Assembly (NCBI GenBank): GCA_902773395.1
Contig: CACYEJ010000313.1
Coordinates: 1-8,119 of the forward strand
DNA from: an uncultured Ruminococcus sp.
Lineage (GTDB): Bacteria > Bacillota_A > Clostridia > Oscillospirales > Acutalibacteraceae
Direction: 5' to 3'
Length of the DNA stretch: 8,119 bases
Under the pieces are notes generated by a model. The model did no database searches. It saw only the letters and a program-made list of their open reading frames with translations, and had not been told where the DNA came from. The first letter of the stretch is position 1; each line of letters starts with the position of its first letter. Both the position numbers and the translations under genes were made by a program. Positions 5,036 to 8,119 of the stretch are shown piece by piece.

Positions 5036-6130
5036 TCAATCGAGGAAGTCCTTCAACTTTTTGCTTCTGCTTGGGTGTCTGAGCTTACGAAGAGCCTTTG
5101 CCTCAATCTGACGGATACGCTCACGAGTAACCTTAAACTCTCTGCCAACCTCTTCCAAAGTTCTGGAACGACCGTCCTCAAGACCAAAGCGAAGTCTGAG
5201 TACTTTTTCCTCTCTGGGTGTAAGCGTGTCGAGAACCTCAGAAAGCTGCTCCTTCAAGAGTGTATGGCTTGCAGCATCAGCCGGTGCCGGTGCGTCATCG
5301 TCCGGAATAAAGTCGCCCAGATGAGAATCCTCCTCCTCACCGATAGGAGTTTCGAGAGATACAGGCTCTTGAGCAACACGCATAATCTCTCTAACCTTAT
5401 CAACCGGCATATCTATTACCTCAGCAATCTCCTCTGCTGACGGCTCGTGACCGTTTGTGTGCAGAAGCTGACTGGATACCTTTTTAACCTTATTAATAGT
5501 TTCAACCATATGAACCGGAATTCTGATTGTCCTTGCTTGGTCGGCAATAGCCCTTGTAATAGCTTGTCTAATCCACCATGTTGCGTAGGTAGAGAACTTA
5601 AAGCCCTTTGTATAATCAAATTTTTCTACAGCTTTAATCAAACCGAGATTGCCCTCCTGAATCAGGTCAAGGAACTGCATGCCTCTTCCGAGATATCTTT
5701 TAGCGATACTTACAACGAGTCTGAGGTTCGCCTCTGAAAGACGTTTTTTTGCTGCACTGTCGCCCTCTTTAATTCTGATTGCAAGGTCAATTTCTTCCTC
5801 AGAAGATAAAAGCGGCACTCTGCCTATCTCTTTCAAATAAACCTTTACAGGGTCATCAATTGTAATTGCACCGTCGCCTGAATCAGCGAACGTTTCGCCC
5901 TGAGCCGCAAGCTCGTGTTCAAGGTTATCAAACGAATTATCGTCGAAGTCCTCTATTACCTCTACTCCGGCAGCTTCAAGTGCATCGTAAAATTTTTCGA
6001 GCTGTTCGGGATCAAAGTCAACCTCACCCATTGCATCAAGGATTTCCTTTGTGCTGAGGTTGCCCTTTACTTTACCCTTTTCTCCAAGCTCTCTTAGTAT
6101 AGTTTTCTTATCTGGTGTTTGTGCAGCCAT
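5036..6130 (-). CDS. rpoD: RNA polymerase primary sigma factor RpoD/SigA
   Basis: This is the housekeeping sigma factor that directs RNA polymerase to -35/-10 promoters like those seen in this window. The 364-residue length is close to Bacillus SigA (about 371); it lacks the large insert between regions 1 and 2 found in E. coli RpoD. It has a short acidic region 1.1 (about 1-85), region 1.2 [16 protein letters not shown] (93-108), region 2 from [19 protein letters not shown] with the -10 recognition helix [14 protein letters not shown] (182-195), region 3 (about 210-290) and region 4 with the -35 helix-turn-helix ([20 protein letters not shown], 324-343). I chose the ATG at 6130: its AAAGGA lies 7 nt upstream, whereas for the ATG at 6136 the same site would be only 1 nt away. 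It lies downstream of dnaG, as in the macromolecular-synthesis operon. Confidence 0.97.
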   Translation of the reverse strand: MAAQTPDKKTILRELGEKGKVKGNLSTKEILDAMGEVDFDPEQLEKFYDALEAAGVEVIEDFDDNSFDNLEHELAAQGETFADSGDGAITIDDPVKVYLKEIGRVPLLSSEEEIDLAIRIKEGDSAAKKRLSEANLRLVVSIAKRYLGRGMQFLDLIQEGNLGLIKAVEKFDYTKGFKFSTYATWWIRQAITRAIADQARTIRIPVHMVETINKVKKVSSQLLHTNGHEPSAEEIAEVIDMPVDKVREIMRVAQEPVSLETPIGEEEDSHLGDFIPDDDAPAPADAASHTLLKEQLSEVLDTLTPREEKVLRLRFGLEDGRSRTLEEVGREFKVTRERIRQIEAKALRKLRHPSRSKKLKDFLD

Positions 6131-6165
6131 ACGCATTTCCTTTCTTTTTCACATGAGAAGATTTC

Positions 6166-6229
6166 TTTTACCTTAACTTAAACTTGCAGCCCAACCGAAT
6201 ATATTTTTCAGTTGGAAATTTTACCTTAA
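6166..6229 (-). promoter_or_regulatory. dnaG-rpoD intergenic hairpin with flanking direct repeats
   Basis: In the transcript, CCAACTGAA (complement of 6215-6207) pairs with TTCGGTTGG (6199-6191), a 9-bp stem with one G-U pair and a 7-nt loop. No U run follows, so it is not a standard terminator. An 11-nt direct repeat, TTTTACCTTAA on the plus strand, flanks it at 6166-6176 and 6219-6229. In the E. coli macromolecular-synthesis operon the dnaG-rpoD junction is an RNA processing point, and a similar role here is inference. I see no clear consensus promoter in the gap. Confidence 0.4.
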
Positions 6230-6234
6230 TCAAT

Positions 6235-8007
6235 TTATTTTTTCTTTTTATCTGCTTTCAGCTTATTAAAATACGCCTGAATATCTTCGGGGGATTCCTG
6301 TGCAATCTCCTCGGCAGAACGTTTTTCTCGCTCATTCAAGATTATATCAACATACTCCCTGCATGAATCCGGAGAATTGGTTTCAACATAGTTACTTGCA
6401 AATATCTTAGCAATCCTCGAATTTTCCTCCTGATTAAACTCTCCGGAGATATCTACCATTGTGGCATTTCTTCCGTTTAATATTCGATCTGTTATAACAG
6501 AATATACACGCCTGTTAAAATCTGTTATCATTTTTTCCGGCGGAAGCTCAGCATACACGCTTCTTACCATATCGGGATTTAGAAGTAAGTACGCAATCAA
6601 AGCCTCTTCCGCTTTGACAGCACGAACACTGCCTGTTTCATGAGTGTTCAGCCTTTCGTCACGTCTTACAAGATTTTTCTGAATACGTTCAAACTCTGCT
6701 CTTCTCTCACGCTTGTAGCGTCCTCTGACATATTTAGAAATCTGATTTTCAACAGATAGTCTGTCTATACCTGTTTCCTCACAAAGCTTACCTATGTACA
6801 CCGAACGCTCTATATCGTTATCCAACTGTGCTAAGAGTTTAGCAGTTTCAGTTGTGAATTTTATTTTTCCCTCAGCGGTATTTATATTATAACTCTGACG
6901 AAGCTTAGAAATTCTATATTCAAGGTCATTGCCTGTACCCTCAAGAAGCTGTTTAAATTTTATATAGCCGTTAGCACCGTGACGTTTAATAAATTCATCG
7001 GGATCTTTTCCCTCAGGAATAGACAGCACCTTGATATCAAGCCCTTCTTTTCTGAGTATGCCGATTGCTCTTGCGGTAGCCTTCTGCCCTGCTTCATCTG
7101 AATCGTAGCATAGAACCACGGTATTTGCGTAGCGTTTAATAATGACTGCCTGCTCCTCTGTGAGTGCTGTGCCGAGCGTGGCAATTGCAAAATCAAATCC
7201 AGCCTGATGAAGCGCAATCACGTCCATATAGCCTTCGCAAAGAATAAGCTTGTCTGATTTAGAATTTTTCGCTTTATTGAGAGCAAAAAGATTATTACTC
7301 TTTTTGAATACCGGAGTATCTGATGTATTGAGATACTTTGGCTTTTCATCGGTCATAATTCTTCCGCCGAAAGCTATCACATTTCCTCGAACATCAATAA
7401 TCGGAAACATAACTCTGTTTCTGAATCTGTCGATATAATTGCCGTTTTTACTCTGCATTGACAGATTAGCCTGTTCCAGCTCGAACGGACGAAAGCCTTT
7501 CTTTACAAGATAATCGGTCAAAGCTGACCACTGATCCGGCGCAAAGCCCAAGCCGAAACTTGTTATCGTCTTATTTGAAAGCTGACGAGAATGAAGATAA
7601 TCAAGACCTGCTTTCCCCTGAGGAGTCTTCAACTGAGAGTAAAAGAACCTTGCCGCCTCACGGTTAGCCTCGTAAATTCTCATTCTCAGCTTACGCATGG
7701 AGTCATCGTAGGAATCCTGAGGCATATCCATACCGGCTCTCTGAGCAAGAAATTTCACAGCATCTATGTAATCAAGATTTTCAATTCTCATCATGAAGCT
7801 TATTACATCGCCGCCCGCCTGACAGCCGAAGCAAAAGAAAGAATCTGTTTCGGGATACACAGTGAAAGAAGCTGTTTTTTCGTTATGAAAGGGGCAGAGT
7901 CCAACCGGATTTCTGCCTCGTCTTTTTAGATTGACGTAACCTGATATCACCTCTGTAATGTCATTTTTCATTCGCAGTTCCTGCAAAAAATCGTCCGGCA
8001 AAGCCAA
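6235..8007 (-). CDS. dnaG: DNA primase DnaG
   Basis: DnaG makes the RNA primers for lagging-strand and restart synthesis, working with the replicative helicase. The 590-residue protein has the three usual parts. The N-terminal CHC2 zinc-binding domain has ligands C38, H41, C59 and C62 (GLCPFHNEKTASF, FFCFGC). The RNA-polymerase core includes RFRNRVMFPI (194-203) and the KYLNTSDTPVFKKSNNLF segment (224-241). The TOPRIM fold shows E258 in CEGYMD and D302/D304 in YDSDEAGQ, with GKDPDEFI (333-340). The C-terminal part (about 430-590) is the helicase-interacting region and ends in a lysine-rich tail. The start is TTG at 8007 with AAAAGG about 10 nt upstream; the next ATG (codon 13) would remove the conserved PDDFLQELR segment. 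A normal, intact housekeeping gene leading the dnaG-rpoD unit. Confidence 0.97.
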   Translation of the reverse strand: MALPDDFLQELRMKNDITEVISGYVNLKRRGRNPVGLCPFHNEKTASFTVYPETDSFFCFGCQAGGDVISFMMRIENLDYIDAVKFLAQRAGMDMPQDSYDDSMRKLRMRIYEANREAARFFYSQLKTPQGKAGLDYLHSRQLSNKTITSFGLGFAPDQWSALTDYLVKKGFRPFELEQANLSMQSKNGNYIDRFRNRVMFPIIDVRGNVIAFGGRIMTDEKPKYLNTSDTPVFKKSNNLFALNKAKNSKSDKLILCEGYMDVIALHQAGFDFAIATLGTALTEEQAVIIKRYANTVVLCYDSDEAGQKATARAIGILRKEGLDIKVLSIPEGKDPDEFIKRHGANGYIKFKQLLEGTGNDLEYRISKLRQSYNINTAEGKIKFTTETAKLLAQLDNDIERSVYIGKLCEETGIDRLSVENQISKYVRGRYKRERRAEFERIQKNLVRRDERLNTHETGSVRAVKAEEALIAYLLLNPDMVRSVYAELPPEKMITDFNRRVYSVITDRILNGRNATMVDISGEFNQEENSRIAKIFASNYVETNSPDSCREYVDIILNEREKRSAEEIAQESPEDIQAYFNKLKADKKKK

Positions 8008-8083
8008 GAAAACACAACCTTTTTATATATTATTACATAATTACAGCAGACGTCATAAATTCTCACCTAAAGCGAGATGTTAG

Positions 8084-8106
8084 TTTGGAGTTAGGAATTT
8101 GGAGTT
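8084..8106. repeat. Short heptamer-type direct repeat upstream of dnaG
   Basis: On the plus strand the units TTTGGAG (8084), TTAGGAA (8091) and TTTGGAG (8098) follow each other with a period of 7, then TT. The outer two are identical. This looks like the edge of a short tandem low-complexity tract of a type found between genes in many bacteria. The window ends 13 nt later, so its full size is unknown. Between it and dnaG (8008-8083) there is a small hairpin (8061-8077) and AT-rich DNA, but no convincing promoter. Confidence 0.5.
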
Positions 8107-8119
8107 GTTTTTCGAGCTA

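Noticed and set aside
6131..6136. Upstream ATG adding Met-Arg to RpoD
   Set aside because: The AAAGGA lies only 1 nt before it; the ATG at 6130 has the proper 7-nt spacing.

Overview
This window looks like chromosomal DNA of a low-to-mid GC Gram-positive anaerobe. The protein families, the AT-rich intergenic DNA and the gene set point to Clostridia, most likely Oscillospiraceae/Ruminococcaceae, but I assign this from general resemblance only. Every convincing gene is on the minus strand, so transcription runs from right to left. Nothing suggests a plasmid, phage or genomic island. The proteins are core housekeeping enzymes.

In transcription order, 8007-4627 holds the macromolecular-synthesis cluster: dnaG primase (TTG start), rpoD (primary sigma factor) and a small HExxH zincin-like metallopeptidase whose ATG lies 7 nt after the rpoD stop. 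A non-coding stretch (4626-4316) carries a sigma70-type promoter and a leader of about 230 nt for murA (GTG start), which makes the first committed peptidoglycan precursor. murA is followed by a long hairpin, then walJ (metallo-beta-lactamase fold) and rlmH (23S rRNA methyltransferase), a pair also found together in Bacillus-type genomes.

The most interesting part is 1571-1321, in front of a type I-alpha DAHP synthase gene (aroF, 1320-292). A near-consensus promoter (TTGACA-17-TATACT) leads to a 33-codon reading frame with its own Shine-Dalgarno. Eleven of its 33 residues are Phe, Tyr or Trp, including a Trp-Gly-Tyr-Tyr-Tyr run. Its stop codon lies inside the 5' arm of an antiterminator whose 3' arm overlaps a Rho-independent terminator ending right at the aroF Shine-Dalgarno. 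This has all the parts of a classical ribosome-mediated attenuator sensing aromatic amino acids at the shikimate entry step. It is notable because Gram-positive bacteria are better known for T-box or TRAP control of such genes.

The two edges hold repetitive non-coding DNA: a palindrome-rich block at 1-291 that looks like a genome-interspersed element, and a short heptamer-type repeat (8084-8106) upstream of dnaG.
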